Source: Nymphaea colorata (Eukaryota > Streptophyta > Magnoliopsida > Nymphaeales > Nymphaeaceae). From it: a stretch of DNA of 64,000 bases. The stretch covers positions 8,567,503 through 8,631,502 of the forward strand of contig NC_045143.1 in the NCBI RefSeq assembly GCF_008831285.2. The letters run 5' to 3'. Below are positions 1-22,900 of this stretch, in pieces; position 1 is the first letter of the stretch; each line of letters opens with the position of its first letter. Made by a program: the position numbers and the translations under genes. A model generated the notes under the pieces. That model saw nothing but the letters and a program-made list of their open reading frames with translations, did not search any database and was not told the origin of the DNA.

Positions 1-163
1 TTATAAAAAACACCATCAAAGTTTAACAAATGTTAAAAGTTAGCATATGTTTTGTATCGACTTATAATGAAAAAAATATGTAAATTAATATTAAATGATA
101 AAAATGTTTAAATGTCTATCATTTTTTTTTCTTAACTTCATATTGCATATAAAATACAAATTA

Positions 164-167
<4 letters not shown>

Positions 168-202
<35 letters not shown>
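168..202. repeat. (AT)n microsatellite
   Basis: An uninterrupted TA dinucleotide run lies upstream of the CASP-like gene. The first 430 bases around it are AT-rich and show no gene. Confidence 0.95.
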
Positions 203-204
<2 letters not shown>

Positions 205-529
205 TTGAATGTACAGAAAGAATCTGAATTAAATGCGGGCAATAAATTGGCCACCTACCATAAATTTCGAATTCGAAGTTTAGGGTTCAAGTGTTCAACT
301 TAATGCAACCGTTTACACGCAAGTCAATTAAGCATCGAATTTGGGGCAAACCTGTCCACGCTGATAAAATGACCGCTCTGTCCCTAACTAGCTGAAAATG
401 TTTATTCCCACGTGGCAGGCGCCGGGATTATAATCGTTGACAACGACAGGTCACGGGACCGACTCCAATCGGGGCCCACAAACAGGGTACGGACAAAGCC
501 CACCCCCGGTACTTCCTTCGGAAGAGCTC

Positions 530-536
530 TATAAAG
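530..536 (+). promoter_or_regulatory. Putative TATA box of the CASP-like gene
   Basis: The heptamer TATAAAG sits 92 bases before the ATG at 628, in an otherwise GC-rich stretch. The spacing suits a leader of roughly 60 bases. The call rests on motif and position only. Confidence 0.5.
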
Positions 537-627
537 CCCGAGCCCAGCAGACCACTAAGGGAACCCACCCTCGCTTCTTGATCATCACCGCCGGTGAGAA
601 AGACAGAGAAAGAGTTATTTTCCGACG

Positions 628-2692
628 ATGAACGGCGGCCGGAAGCCACTGGACGTACAGATTCCGGTGGCGGAGTCGAAGGTCACGGCGGACTCTGGCA
701 CCATGAGCGGACCGCTAGTGGCGCAAGGGGCGCGAGCGGCCGCTCTGGCGCAGCGGAGGGCCGACGTCGTACATGCGGCTCTCCGGTTTCTTTGCCTCAC
801 GACCTCCGTCGTCTCCCTCTCGGCGATGGCCGTGGCTGAGCAGTCCTCGTCCATCGTCATCTACGGCTTCAGCCTCCCTGTCTACGCCAAATGGAGCTTC
901 TCCGACTCCTTCGAGTACTGTTCGCTCCATCCCCCCCGCAGGCTTCGACTCCTCTCCTTCTTTTTCTTTTTTGTTTAGGTTCGGGCGACGAGCTTTTTTG
1001 TGCGTTTTGCTGCAGGTACCTAGTCGGAATGTGCGCGGCCGTCGCGGCGCACTCGCTGCTTCAGCTGCTTCTGAGCGCGTCGAGGATGGCGAAGAGATCG
1101 CCGGTGATCCCCTCCCGCAGCCACGCGTGGTTGATGTTCGCTGGTGATCAGGTGAGCTTTTCCGGCAACGGCACGGGACTCACCGTTTCTTCCTGCACTT
1201 CCTTTACGTCTGCTTCTCTGGTTTTCATTTTTGAAAATGTAGTTCCTCCTCCGGTCTGAAAATAGCGGCAGTTTCGTTATTTTTAGTATATTGAAAATAA
1301 CGTGAAAATGCGTGCAAAAAACATTTGCTTAAATCAGAAAAATTTCCATAGGAAGCAACGCTCTACACCGAATAATCGAAAATGTTTTCTTATCTTTTGT
1401 TTCTTGAGTATATTTTGTCTGCCCTGTTTAGTTTAACAGAAAGCAGTCCATGATATCGTCTTTAAAAATATCCAAAATAACGGAGCCCAGCCTAAATGGA
1501 AGTTATCGGCAGTGATCCTCCATTTGGCGTGCATTGCGCTCCATCTCTTCATTTATGACGTTCAGGTTGCTTATAGCCGTTGGTAAATTTCTCTCGATGT
1601 TTACGCCTTGAGAGTTGAGATTTGTTATTTCCTGCAGCAACAAAGAACGGGATTTAGTTGGCAGTTTTTTGGGACCCTAATAGGAGCGTCGTTGAATAAT
1701 TTTTTCCCTTTTCCCCCAACTTGTCCTGTGATATATTGCCCACCGATATCTTCCGACTAACTCGTTTATAACGTGTCCGTATTTTAAAAAACCGGAGGTT
1801 TTCTCAAACTGCTTCACGTGATAAACTGACACAAGATCAAGGTTTCAAAGGATCAGCTGTGCCGGAGAAGGTTCTCTTTTGTTCTTTCGCTGGGAAGACG
1901 GTCTCGTAAAATCTTTAAGATCATGTGAAGAGACCCCCGTTGATGGATTTTTGTTGCGTTATATAATAAAGTTTTCGGTACAGTTTTAAGATGGCATTTG
2001 ATGAAAAAGAACAATTTTAAAATACAAGTTTCTAAAACGCATTATAAAAATTACCATGTTCTTTTCGAAAAAAACACAATTTTTATTGAGGCACATATGT
2101 TTAAAAAACATTTGCTTGGATAACACAAATGTTGTTTATGAATGGCCTCTGATAGCGAGAAAAATTCTAAATTGAAAAGCACTTTTTGATTTCCTTTTCA
2201 TTTCACTTTCTGAACTTAAAATTAAATTAAAGAAAGAAAGAGTAAACTTTTCCCCTCCTTGATTTTAGCAAGTGAAATTTCACCGCGTTAAATACACTTC
2301 TTGCCAATCAGTTGCCCCCAGAGACGCGATATGTTAAAAAAAAGCTGTTCTAGTATGGAGCTTTCCGGGCGTTTAATCCCGTGTTTGTCACCGTCTTTTT
2401 CTTGGGGTTTCTTTTCTTGGCGATTACCGGTGACTGTGTAATTAACTATTTATGGGAACTTGAAATGTGGTGGCAGGCTTTTGCGTACGCTATGATGAGC
2501 GCGGGCTCTGCGTCGGCGGGCGTGACCAACCTGAACCGCACCGGAATCCGGCACGCTCCGCTGCCGGATTTCTGCAAGCCCTTGAACGTGTTCTGCAGCA
2601 GGGCGGCCGTCTCGATAGCGTTTGCCTTCTTCACCTGCTTCCTGCTCGCGGGTTCTGCTCTCTTGGACGTCATCTGGCTCTCCAAATACTAA
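628..2692 (+). CDS. CASPL3A1: CASP-like protein, 3A type (CASPL3A)
   Basis: Three exons: 628-914, 1016-1151, 2477-2692, giving 212 aa. Both introns are GT-AG and the phases close exactly. The product is a four-helix MARVEL-like protein of the CASP-like family (DUF588), expected in the plasma membrane. Some family members, the CASPs, build scaffolds for Casparian-strip deposition, but the role of the 3A group is not established. The hydrophilic N terminus (about 1-47) carries the PxAESKV and GTMSGPLV segments I remember from CASPL3A proteins. Transmembrane helices fall near 48-70, 97-119, 134-155 and 187-208. The family's conserved Arg of helix 1 (R53) and Asp of helix 3 (D140) are present. 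The [12 protein letters not shown] loop lies between helices 3 and 4. The start follows a TATA box by about 90 bases. Paralogue assignment is from memory of the family. Confidence 0.9.
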
Positions 2693-4959
2693 GGCTTCAT
2701 CGCAACTCCGCTTTCCCTCTTACGTTTCTGTTGTGGAAAATGGGTGTTATCTTGCACACTAATGTAATTGACCAGAAAAATCGTTTGATTTAATCTGATC
2801 ATTTCCATTCTGAAACGAAGAGAGTGAGAGAGAGATTGTTGGGTTATGAGAGTTCTCATTATTAGAAAATTCTCAGTGATCCAAACAATAACACGCTAGA
2901 TTATTTCTGGCAAATCTATTGGATTCATAAACTCAACTTTCATTTAAATTTGGTTATTTGTCACCAAATAAAAACACAAACAATTAGTTTCCTAGGTAGG
3001 CATGCCAAACAGCGGAATCCAATTTCTCATAGACAAATGTTTTCCGCCAAAGATGGGAATTGGGAAATGGGAAGTCACTACTTTCGCCGGTGCAGTAAAT
3101 GTTACCACAGGACACAGGGAGCGCATGCATTACTGAAGCACCAAAATTCTCGTTCTGGCAGTGGTAATTAAACACATTAAAGCGCCAGCAGTCACCATTT
3201 TCCGGTGAGAGTTCCAATGCTTCGTCAACTAAATTGGCTGACTAATTTATTTTGGCCACCGGCCAGGCTGCTACCGCCATTATAAGCCACGTCTGTTGCA
3301 GTAATAACTGACAGTACGTCCTTAGTTGTTGCCCATAACCATGCGCAGGTGGTTCTACGTGGTTTATGATTTTAAATATTCTGAATGTTTTTTCTTACTT
3401 CTTAAGTTAATTTATATATGTACACGTATTCTTTTCATAAAATCCTTACAATAATAGTTTAAAGATTCATATTTTAGATGCTGAATCACTGAGTTAATTG
3501 GTAGTTTGACTGGTTTACTTAATTATTTTTTCGACTAAGGGATGTTAGTTTGTCAATATGTTAGGTTCACTCGATACCTGATCCCTTATTAGTAGTGCAT
3601 TTAAATGGGTCTTAAGAAAAATAAGATCCAATTAGTAATTGAATCCGGTTCGGTATACAATTTTGTGTTGGACATTGAATCAGAGTTCAAAAAATAAAAG
3701 TCTGATCTTAAGCTAAACAGATTGGAGTCAAGAAGCCTGAGTTTGAACCGGTAGTGGTGTCGTTTACTTAAGTGATGGAGGTCATCAACATTTAAAGTAC
3801 TCATAAAAATTTATACTGGCTTGGTAGCAAAAACATTTTGTGAGTATCTCATGAATTTGTTCTAAATATTATGTCAGATTCATAGACATATTAGCTTTAG
3901 TGTTCAATAAATTTGTCTTAATCTTCGGGAAAGATTAATAAGATCACTAACATTGTGTTCTTTCTATCAAACAACCTCTATACTTGTCTGAAGCAGGCAC
4001 ACTCACATAGTGTTCCTTCTGTCAAACAACCTCTATAAGTATTTCAAATCATGACACTGGAGAGATCTCATCAAAGGGGAAGAACAAATAGTTTGATGAA
4101 TTTGTCTTAGACGCTTCTTTCGATTCCAATTGATTCGCAATTAGCATTTATGTTTTGTTAATTTTCCATGTTCTCGTCCTCCATCAACATTTTATCCCTT
4201 TCTTTCTCATTGTTTTTCATAGCTAGAAAATGATTGTTATTCTTGGTCGCCTCTCTTAGCCATTCAACCTTTGGTTTGCTCTTCATAACATCTACCATCA
4301 CATCAGTTAATTTCTAACTTACCTTGGTGACGTTCAGTACACTCTTCAACTTAAATGTCATGATTCCATCTTTTATGGTTCAAAAGAGTATCACCCACCA
4401 AAAATCAAACAGGCAATGTGCCTTTACATGCATGCATGCTCGACCATCTATGCTAAGGCCATCAAGTCTATGATTCCATTCCTTAACCCTCGATCTTAAT
4501 CTAGTCATTTTGCACAACACTTTAATTATTATTAGAGACCTTTCATACTGTCTAATCCATTCCTCTCAAGTTACATTTCTTACTTTTTCTATCATGAGCA
4601 AGAGCAAGGTTATAGAAGGTGAACCTTCCTTCTCCCCTATCCTTTTGAAGTAGCCATAAGCAAGTAACTAGCTCATACCCATTATCGACGTAAGGGGTAT
4701 TTGACATAGTGTTTTTTTTTTTCTATTGTGGTATTGTTTCTATCTACATTATCATTCTATGTTTCATTTCTCTCGTGATAAAGGACATCTAAATAAGAGA
4801 GAAACAAACATTTTTATACGGTTACTGAAAATCACTACTTTGCTCTGTAGAAACTAGCATGTGAAATATTACTCTTTAGAAACTAGCTAGCATGAGAAGT
4901 ATAACCATTGTGGTGTTTGAAGCATAGTAATGGCATTACTTCGAGGCCCTGAAAGCAGC
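2693..4959. other. Intergenic region without recognised gene
   Basis: This is AT-rich sequence after the CASP-like gene; it must include that gene's 3' UTR just after 2692. Short open frames near 2950-3217 and 3601-3804 show no codon structure or family resemblance. A 28-base unit recurs imperfectly near 3955 and 4010. I see nothing else supportable. Confidence 0.6.
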
Positions 4960-4967
4960 CTTGGCAG

Positions 4968-5427
4968 CTACTAAGTCACCAGGGTGCATGCTGTTTGGCC
5001 TTCACCCGCGTCGACACGGTGCGGGTGCGCCTCCGGTGCACACCCAAAGCGGTCAAACAAGAGTTGGGTGCGGATGACCACACCCGACTAAAATTGTCCT
5101 TTTCCGACTCCCACCCAACTTGTGTTTGACCGGAGTCAGGTGCAGTCAAATGCGAGTTGGTCTATTTTCATCCAATTTTTAGGGTTTTTTAATTTTTAAC
5201 AAAGTCAACCACCCACTTCGACCTCTCATCTTGTCTCTCGCCCACGTCTTCTTCGCCCCTCCTAGATGTGCTTTGCAATAGATGCTAGAAAATTTTGTCG
5301 ATGTCCTGTTACTAAATTTTTAACTGCTTTTAATTGTGTTATTCAAGTGCATATGCATTTGTTCATTTATAACTAAAAGTGTTTGAAATTTTTATTTTGA
5401 ACTTTTAAGGTAAAACCATAAAAGAAG

Positions 5428-5478
<51 letters not shown>

Positions 5479-5567
5479 TAATAATAATAATAAAATACTC
5501 TCACGACACCGCCGCACTTAAATTTTTTGAGATATACTGCGCCCGGCACCCGCACCCCGTGACATAG
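4968..5567. mobile_element. hAT-like nonautonomous DNA transposon, 600 bp
   Basis: The two ends are imperfect inverted repeats: CTACTAAGTCACCAGGGTGC on the left, and CTATGTCACGGGGTGC read inward from the right. The perfect 8-bp direct repeat CTTGGCAG flanks the element at 4960-4967 and 5568-5575, as expected for hAT insertion. The interior is rich in GGTGCGGGTGCG-type subterminal motifs and contains an ATA microsatellite. There is no transposase frame. Related termini occur at 30881, 33724 and 35679. Confidence 0.75.
5428..5494. repeat. (ATA)n microsatellite
   Basis: About 22 near-perfect ATA/TAA trinucleotide units with small interruptions, lying inside the hAT-like element. Confidence 0.95.
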
Positions 5568-5869
5568 CTTGGCAGCCTTGTATCGAAGGACATTGGAGAA
5601 ACGGGTATAGCCTTCTACTGTCACTCGATCAAAGACTCTTCTTTTCAAGATTAAAACCAAAGAAACATGATGTTTGAGCTTCAACTCTCATTAAAGCAGC
5701 ACTACAAATGGTATCCATGCAAACCAACTGCCAACCCAATTGTGGTTGAATTGAGAGTCGAAGACCAAGTCAAGTCAAGGTGGATTTTACTTTAACCTGG
5801 AAAAAAAAAATTCAAATGCTTATTTATAAAAACGTACTTAAAGGACAAAGTAGTTGAACTTAAGATCAC

Positions 5870-6235
5870 CTTGGCTGAGTTTGTCCAACCTTAATGAAGT
5901 CAATATATTCAAACGAGTTTACGAGTTTGTCGAGCTTTAATTGAGTTGAGTTGAGTTCGAGCTCAACACGTAACGATGAATATCTATTCTATTCAAAAGC
6001 GTTTGCCGAGGTTTAATCGGAGTCGAACTTGAATTTAACATGTAACGATGAATATCAATTCTATTCAAATAAGTTTGTCGAGCCTTAATCGAATCAAACT
6101 CGAGTTCAACACATAACTACCGAGTAGAACTCGAACTACTTTAGTTGGTTGAGCTATTCTCGAACTCAAACTCGAAGACTCGAAGTTTCATTAGTTGAGC
6201 CACTTCGAGCTAAGTGAACTCAAGCCCAAGTCGAT
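5870..6235. repeat. Degenerate TCGAG-rich repeat, relative of the 48.6-kb element
   Basis: Repeated phrases such as GAGTTTGTCGAGC, TTAATCGA, CAACACGTAACGATGAATATC and TATTCAAA occur in imperfect tandem. The same phrases, reverse-complemented, fill the bounded hAT element at 48570-49016. This copy is in opposite orientation and I cannot see its terminal repeats, so it is probably an eroded or truncated copy. Confidence 0.7.
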
Positions 6236-6572
6236 AGTGTTGAGGAACCAATTGTCCACCCGATTTACATTACGAAGAAAAAAGGTTGGTTCCGGATAAG
6301 ATTTTAGGGTATTCCATGACCCCAACAGGAACCCGACCCGTTTCGGCCGATTGGCGCCACCGTTATCCCTTTCCCTCCCTTGAAGCGACCAAACCTTCAG
6401 CTGGGAAGCCGAAGAACTTCTGCTTCCTCTCCTCCTGTCTGTCTCTCCTATCCCTTCCTCCTCCTTCCGAACTCTTGGTTTCCACAGCTCTGAACCATTG
6501 ACAGTTACACTATGAAATTTCCCTGGAGTCGGTGAATTTCCTCTAACTTCTCGAGATTTTAATGCGATTTCC

Positions 6573-15948
<9,376 letters not shown>

Positions 15949-17540
15949 CAGGACATTGGTAAGAATCCGTTGCTTTCAGAATGAGCTTCTGTTCTGCTTA
16001 AATGTGGCCAAATTTTATAGCTACTGTACATCTCTTTTCTGTTTTTTTCTTGAAGCTTTGTAGCGAATGGTACATCAAAAGTTTTGAAACTCTTAATGAA
16101 TTTTTTCTTTCTAAAATTGCAAATTGCTCAATTTAACTATGTCGGTGCTCTCATTTTCAGAGAAAGCCTCAAATTCTTCCATGAAATGATGGTCTATATA
16201 AATAATAATAGGTGGTTTTTAAGCTTTTGTGTGCTTTGTCATTTTATAGGTGCTTAGTTTGTAGAATCTAATTATTTGATGATTCCATGAATCATAGGTT
16301 ACATTTTTCAACACCAACCGCAGATATTATGGTGCAGATTAGCCACTGAGAGGAATATATTTGTATATCAACTGAGTAAGTGTTGATATCATTTGCTCTC
16401 TGATAATTGGTTCATTTATCCGGCTTTTATAATGGACAAATTTTCTCATTGTCAATGAAACCAGAGGAAAGTTTTTATAGGTAAGCTTAAACTCATGAGG
16501 AATGTGACTTGTTGAAACGTGTCATACGTGATATAGCTATTTTTCACAAAATCTGAAAAGATTGATAGGTGTCCCATGCTTCATTGCAAGTTCACAATCC
16601 GAGTCAGTTATCATTGGCCATCCACTGTCTCTACCTGATTCAGTTTTCGTATCAGCAGTTGTACTGTGAACTTGCTTTTTTTCTTGGATGATGGGAAGAA
16701 ATTGCTGCATTTTTTGAACGTGTCGGCATGTATTAGGAAGTGCACCTTTGCTTTGCCTACCAGGAAAGTCTCCTTATTTGACTTGGCCTTGCGACAAAAG
16801 TTAAGACATTGTAAGTATAGAATTATAAACCTCCTTCACTTCAGAAGATTACACGCACCGATCTCATCCCATTCATCCAACCAGGTTAAATACCGTGTGG
16901 GCAATTTATTGCAGTCTGTCATGGTCCATGAAGTGGCCCCTTTTTTTGTGGGAAAAATGGAGAAGTTGAACTTTAATGAAGATTTTGCTTGTTTTGTTGT
17001 CTAATTTCGTTTCCTGGATATTGAGATTTGTTAATTGTAACACTTTCAGTCTGACATGATTGCTGGTTTTCCCTTATGCATGCAGGATGACAACGCTTGC
17101 CTGTTGAAACGTGTTCTCAAGGATGGTGAAGTTGCTCGGAAATATACATGGCACTCGATCTCTGGTTCAACGGCAACGTGGCTTTGGTGTGAGGGGCATA
17201 GGCTCGGCTAAGGCTTGATAAAAAAATACAACAGCACACATGGGAGTTGTTTTGCAAGTTTTCTTGTGTCCAATCCATCTCATATTTTTATGACAGTGGG
17301 AATGTTTTTGGAAGAGAAAGGCCCTCAGTAATTTGATAGGTGTAGAACATTTTCCTTCCTTTGCGCGATCGAAGCTGAGGGAGATAGAGAGAGAAATGCA
17401 TTGTCAAATAACGGACAGAGATAGAGAGAGTTGTTGAAAATGTTTTGCTTGGAAATGGTTTCGTTTGGCAAAAACTATGTTGACTGCTGCAGGGTCCATG
17501 ATCTCAGTCCACATTTTTTTGCAGAGAATTAATGTTTTGA
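15949..17540 (+). other. FTSHI2: Probable FtsHi2 3' UTR with an intron
   Basis: Eleven bases after the stop codon comes a strong donor (GTAAGA at 15960). A good acceptor, TATGCAG, ends at 17086. This suggests a 3' UTR intron of about 1.1 kb and a terminal noncoding exon from 17087. The donor lies well within 50 bases of the stop, so it should not provoke nonsense-mediated decay. The 3' end is not determined. Confidence 0.5.
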
Positions 17541-19910
17541 AACTCGTGTGAAGTTATTCCTTTAATCAGCACAGCCATTTGCCTCAGCGTTAAGGGACTT
17601 GAAAAGAAAAAACTTGCAAAATGATCAGCTACTTTCGCAATTCGCATTATGAAGTTTTACAGAAGCATGGCAGGTTTTATGCTGCCCACAGCAATTAAGA
17701 TTGGTCTTCAATTCTTCACTGAAAGAAAACACCTGTATTTTATTAGACAAATTTTCATCTTCAAGCTAACATTTGTATATAATTTCAAAGAAGAAATCAC
17801 CTTTCACAAAACCTACGGTTGACTTGTTAATTTGAAAAAATAAAACGACAGTGTCTGCAATTTATTTTCAACATTACGTCCTATAGCTGGATCACATTAT
17901 TATCAGCTGATATTTCTCGCTTTTTCGGGTTAAATTATTGTCACTCCAAGCCCTTGCTTGACAGTTTTTCATGAAAATTATAACCTTAAAAGAATACCTT
18001 TTTTAATTATGAAAAAATATGTTAAAAAATAAAATATTCATTTTTATATTACTGGCCAAGATATCCGGGGAGTATTCTATTCAAATAGCGTTTGGTCTCT
18101 ATTCAAATATCACTAGCGTTTGGTGTCCTGGATCCAAAACTAATGTCATCTTTTTTATTAAAATTAAGGCAACTTTCATCGTATGGGCCATTTGATATTA
18201 GGAACAACGTGTGTAAATTTCATGAATCTGTCCTATATTAGTGAAATATGGATGTTCCATGAATCTGCCTTGTAAGAGCACCCACATGCTGTTTCTAACA
18301 CCAAGCAGTCACGTAGGGTCTTCCACAATGTAGTTCTTACTCTCTTTGATATGATCTCAACGGCTAACAGACAGCCCTTAAGATAGGGAAAATAAATTGA
18401 AAAAGTCAATCACTCACAAGTCACAACGTCTAAACAACGGATCCTTTGAACAATTAGGATTGGAAAATACAAATCAATGATGGTTTTGCAGTATAATTCA
18501 TCAGGTATGACTAATTAAGAAAGAACCACGTGATTCTACATTGCAATGAAAAATCTTACCGTTACAAAACGAACAAAGTGCTATTGAATGTGATTGTTTT
18601 CTCATGTTTTTACTGTGTCTCACATAGACATTTCGTCAAATATCTTGAAGGCCAGGTCACATTCCATACTTGACTGTTAGCCAAGGATCGATAGATGTTT
18701 CCAGCTAGACAAGAGGGAGATACGATCCTGGTAGTAGGGGGAAACGAGAGCATAGCTAGAAACGGTGAAGTCGTGAAAGGTATCTGTCCAAGGCATCGGT
18801 CAAATGTCTGGGACCGCAGGTTAGGGTTGCGGATAACAGAGAGAGAAAGACTAAAAAGAACGAGAGCTGTGTCGGCCATGGCTGATGCAAAGCCACTGTT
18901 GAGAACGCCCACACAGAGAGAGAGAGAGACAGAGACAGATTGATATACCTGTATAACAAGCGCCTGGGAAACAATTGCCGGATGGAGCAGCTCACATGAG
19001 TATTTTACTTTACCATGGCAGTGTACGATCAAACAATTCCATGAAGATACCATGGCAGCTCACATGAGTATTTTACTTTACTCATGTTTTGTGTGAATCA
19101 AAGTGACAAACGTCGAACGGAATAGATGGAATCATAGAACAAACATGTTATGTGTGAATCCAACATCGGACAGAACAGACATTATGTTTTAAATTTCATC
19201 AAACAATGGAAGAAAAAACAGGTCTGTCCATTAAGACAGAACTGTGGAGAATAAGACGTACAATGGACAAAGAACAGGTCTGTCCATTGAGATAGAACAA
19301 TGGTGTGGAGAATAAGACATTGTCTGTCTTGTCCTGTAAAACAAAGATCAAGCAACCAACCTCTTTAAGAGTGAAGACACACCTAAGGTGGGCGGATTCC
19401 ACCTTAGCTGTTATGTCACGAGACATAACCGCTCTGATGGGTCTCTCCTTTGAGGATGGTGAAACTGTTGGTCATTATTTTGGAGTCGGCAACAAAATCA
19501 TATACCGATTTTAGGTACGGTATTTGGGATATTTTTCCATGGACATGAAAATGACAAAAGCAACGGGTATGAACCAAAAGCGAGAAAACGAATGCTTTAA
19601 AAAATAATAATAATAAACTATAACAGTCATGAAGTGATAAGTAATGGAAGCTAGGAAACCAATTTCAGTAAACGTAAGCAGGCTCCCAGCTAATTAACTG
19701 TGAAATAACCTCTGGCATTATATTTCAGATGGCTTTGACGAGGACCGAACCATGCATGGATGCGTCAGGAAGAGGTTAATGCGTCCTGCCAAACGTTCAA
19801 AACATAGAACAGTAATTCTTGAGTAGGACCGCACTCAAATTTTTGTACAAAAACTCGAACGAATGGTTCAATCACTGAAAACGAGTCTCAACTCTCATGT
19901 CGAAATCATG
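17541..19910. other. Intergenic region between convergent genes
   Basis: FtsHi2 ends on + and the UBA gene ends on - across this interval. Apart from the local duplications at 18987-19318, I see no gene, RNA or bounded element. Confidence 0.6.
18987..19318. repeat. Local direct duplications
   Basis: A 27-base sequence beginning GCAGCTCACATGAG occurs at 18987-19013 and exactly again at 19055-19081. A second unit beginning AACAGGTCTGTCCATT and ending TGTGGAGAATAAGAC occurs at about 19217-19256 and 19273-19318 with small differences. The units between are also weakly similar (GTGTGAATC followed by a GAACRGAAYAG-like string near 19090 and 19150). Confidence 0.75.
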
Positions 19911-22900
19911 TCAAATGTTGAGGAAATGTGCTACCGCTTTCTCCATATCATTATCATATTTTGCGAGAACTTCAGCAACAGTATTCGCAGCAAACCCCAT
20001 TTCCCGCAGACGATTATATGACAAAACAAATTCACGAACCTGCAGAAGAATAAGGTTCAGCTTTCTTTTTTCTTTTTCAAAATTTCCCCCCTCAATTGTG
20101 ATTTACCATTGCAGATGGGAGAAGACAGTGAAGGACACTTACCTTGGTTGGATTGTCGCCATAAGTTTTCACAGCCAAGGTAACAGCTTCCGGACTCAGT
20201 CCTAAAGCCACAAATTTGCTTGCCAATGGATCCTGGGGAATGGAGGAATCCTGCAACCGAGGACACGATTTAGAACTCTTTTTAGGAATAAAGAACTTAT
20301 TTCAGCCACTACCATTCATAGAATTCATCAAACTGCTCAAAAGTGCATTCAAGATCAAATGGGTGTTCAAATCCACAAATTAACGAGCAGCGTACAACTT
20401 GCTCTCCAAAGAAAAAAGAGGAGGTGCCCTGCAAAAACACTGAAGAACTGATTAATAGTAAGAGTTGCTTAATACCACTCCTTTAGCAGTAAGCATGACA
20501 GTGCCAACTGTGCAGCTACAGTGCCCTAGAAGATCTCCAAAACACCGGCAATATCGGTGTACGAAGTGACATGAGGCAAATCCAGTGGCGGAGCCCCATG
20601 GTGGCTAGTGTGGGCAGTTGCCCAGACCAGTCTCACAAACTTTACTTATTTTATGTTAATAATTTCATATATTTGGTTTTTTATATATATAAGTGCCCCT
20701 TAAAACATTAAGGTTATTGAACTAGTGGCCCCACCAGCCACAATTTCTGGCTCCACTAGTGGACAAATCAAGCATAAGCCTCAAAAGACTTGAGGGACTT
20801 CTCTAGAAAGTAAAACCATTGAAAGTGTTCAAAATAAACTGAAATTATATGCGCAAGGAGAAAATGTATCAAATAAACTATATTAACCTATAAAACCAGA
20901 TGCGAGAAAAGCCAAGGACCTAAGTTGTCAAAATTAGAAATCGGACACAGACAATTCAAGGCCTAAAAAGACCAGTTGAGACTAGCCCATCCACGTTGGC
21001 TGGCTAAAACAAAGTCAATGAGGAGGTCTAAAATGGACACTCAAAATAATAAAAGTAACTATAATAGACAAACCATATTATTAGTTGAGTAAGCTACATA
21101 GTTCACCTCGTGTAACATTGCACGATGGTAAGCTGAATTTAAGTATCGGCTTTCATATATATATATATATATCCAGAGACCTTGGCCAAGAGAAATTGGG
21201 TGAGAGAATTCAAATCCGAGAAAAAAAGGTGAAAAAGGAAACATATGATACAAGTGACTTTTATAACAGTTTTTCTAACTTCCTAAAAGTTGTCCAAGTT
21301 AAGAAAAGGTAAGAAAATAAAACTGACCAAATGTAAATTGTACGGACCGAAACCACTGAACTAGTCTGCCAGAAATTTAGTTGACCTAGTTGGTGGACAA
21401 GTCATGCAACTAGACCCTACCAAACTTCAGGCCAAGGTCACTGACTAGGCCTACTGGTTGATTAGTTGAGCAGTGTACATGGTGGTCTAACAGCCAAGAC
21501 AAGGGCATCACATTAGTATGTTTTGTTAGATACATCATACACGTGACAAAGCAGAATCACCAAGTGTTTAGAAAAATATGCAAAAAAAAAGGTATCTAAA
21601 GAGGATTAATCCGGCATTAAGATGACTTGCATGATAAAATGAGATAATTAAAGGAGTTGAGGACATTGCAAAGAACGAAAGAAGTATATTTCACAAGATA
21701 CACATGATAAACATGCAAAAAGTAATGCATTCAAACAAGATTAATCAGGTACTAAGACATGTTCCATGAGTACATTTTGTTATTCTGATGAAGTATGCGT
21801 ATGAATCTCACTTTTAACCAATAAGACATCATCAAGCATCACTTTTACTCTCCCTCCTCTTCAGTCAGAATACAAGGTATAGATGAATACTAGGGAAAGA
21901 AATGCTACCAGAGAACTAGTCTCTGTAGTCCTGGATGGTGGTCCGTTCTCCAGGATGATGCTGCTCCAGTTCTGGCTATCTTTCTCTGCCTCTGCTAATA
22001 TTTTTCTCTCGAAGTCAAAATCAAACTGAAACTTGCTCCTTGGGATTTGAGCCATTTGTGGTGACAATGCTGGCTGCCAATCAGGAAAAATTCATTGTAA
22101 CATGAAAAAAGACATGGACCAAAAAGATTTCTAACAAAAGTAACTCCAGCTAGAACATCCTTCATATAGCCATTTGTGTTTCATCAAGCCAAAGGAAAGC
22201 ATTGCTTTTACTTATGCCACGGAGCATAAGGAATGAAACTAGCCAAATAAGATAATATATGATCAACAATGCTGAACTTGGGTGCAAAATGCTGCATAAT
22301 TCATTTAGAAAAGATGAAGATCAGGTAAAAATTAAAACCTTACAGGTGGTGCTATTCGATATTCTGGCTTTATTGCAACCCTGATGCCCAATCCTGCTGA
22401 AAAAGGGAGGGATAAAAACAATTGGTACCGTAGCAATCCACAATTATGATCACCATCTGAACGGTCATCTTTGAATGCCTAAGGACAATCAGTGCCAAAC
22501 CTCACTTAAAGAAAAAACATCTATAATGTTATTCAGTTCAATGCACTTGCTTACCAACAGCCTTAAACATAACCATGAAAGTTCCTACAAAATTAGTTGC
22601 GTAAGGAAGTTTTAAACGTCCGTCTATTTCAAGGATATAAAATCTTGTCTAGTAACGATGAAAAGCAACCTAGATTATATATACTAGATATATGGTTTTA
22701 AATGTTCAGAGCTCTTCAGTGTTACATTTCAAATATGAGTTTCACAGGAAGAGTTACGTTTCCACCAAAAAAAAAAAAAAAAATCCTTTTAACATGCTAT
22801 AAAAAATTTATAAAACATTTAGCATGTACCTAATTTTATTTTTTTAAGAAAAAGCTGAAAAACGCCTAACATTGAATAAAGTTTCTCAGTATAGGTGAGT

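Noticed and set aside
16666-17004. 112-codon open frame after FtsHi2
   Set aside because: It lies in the probable 3' UTR intron, has no recognisable motif and no codon structure.
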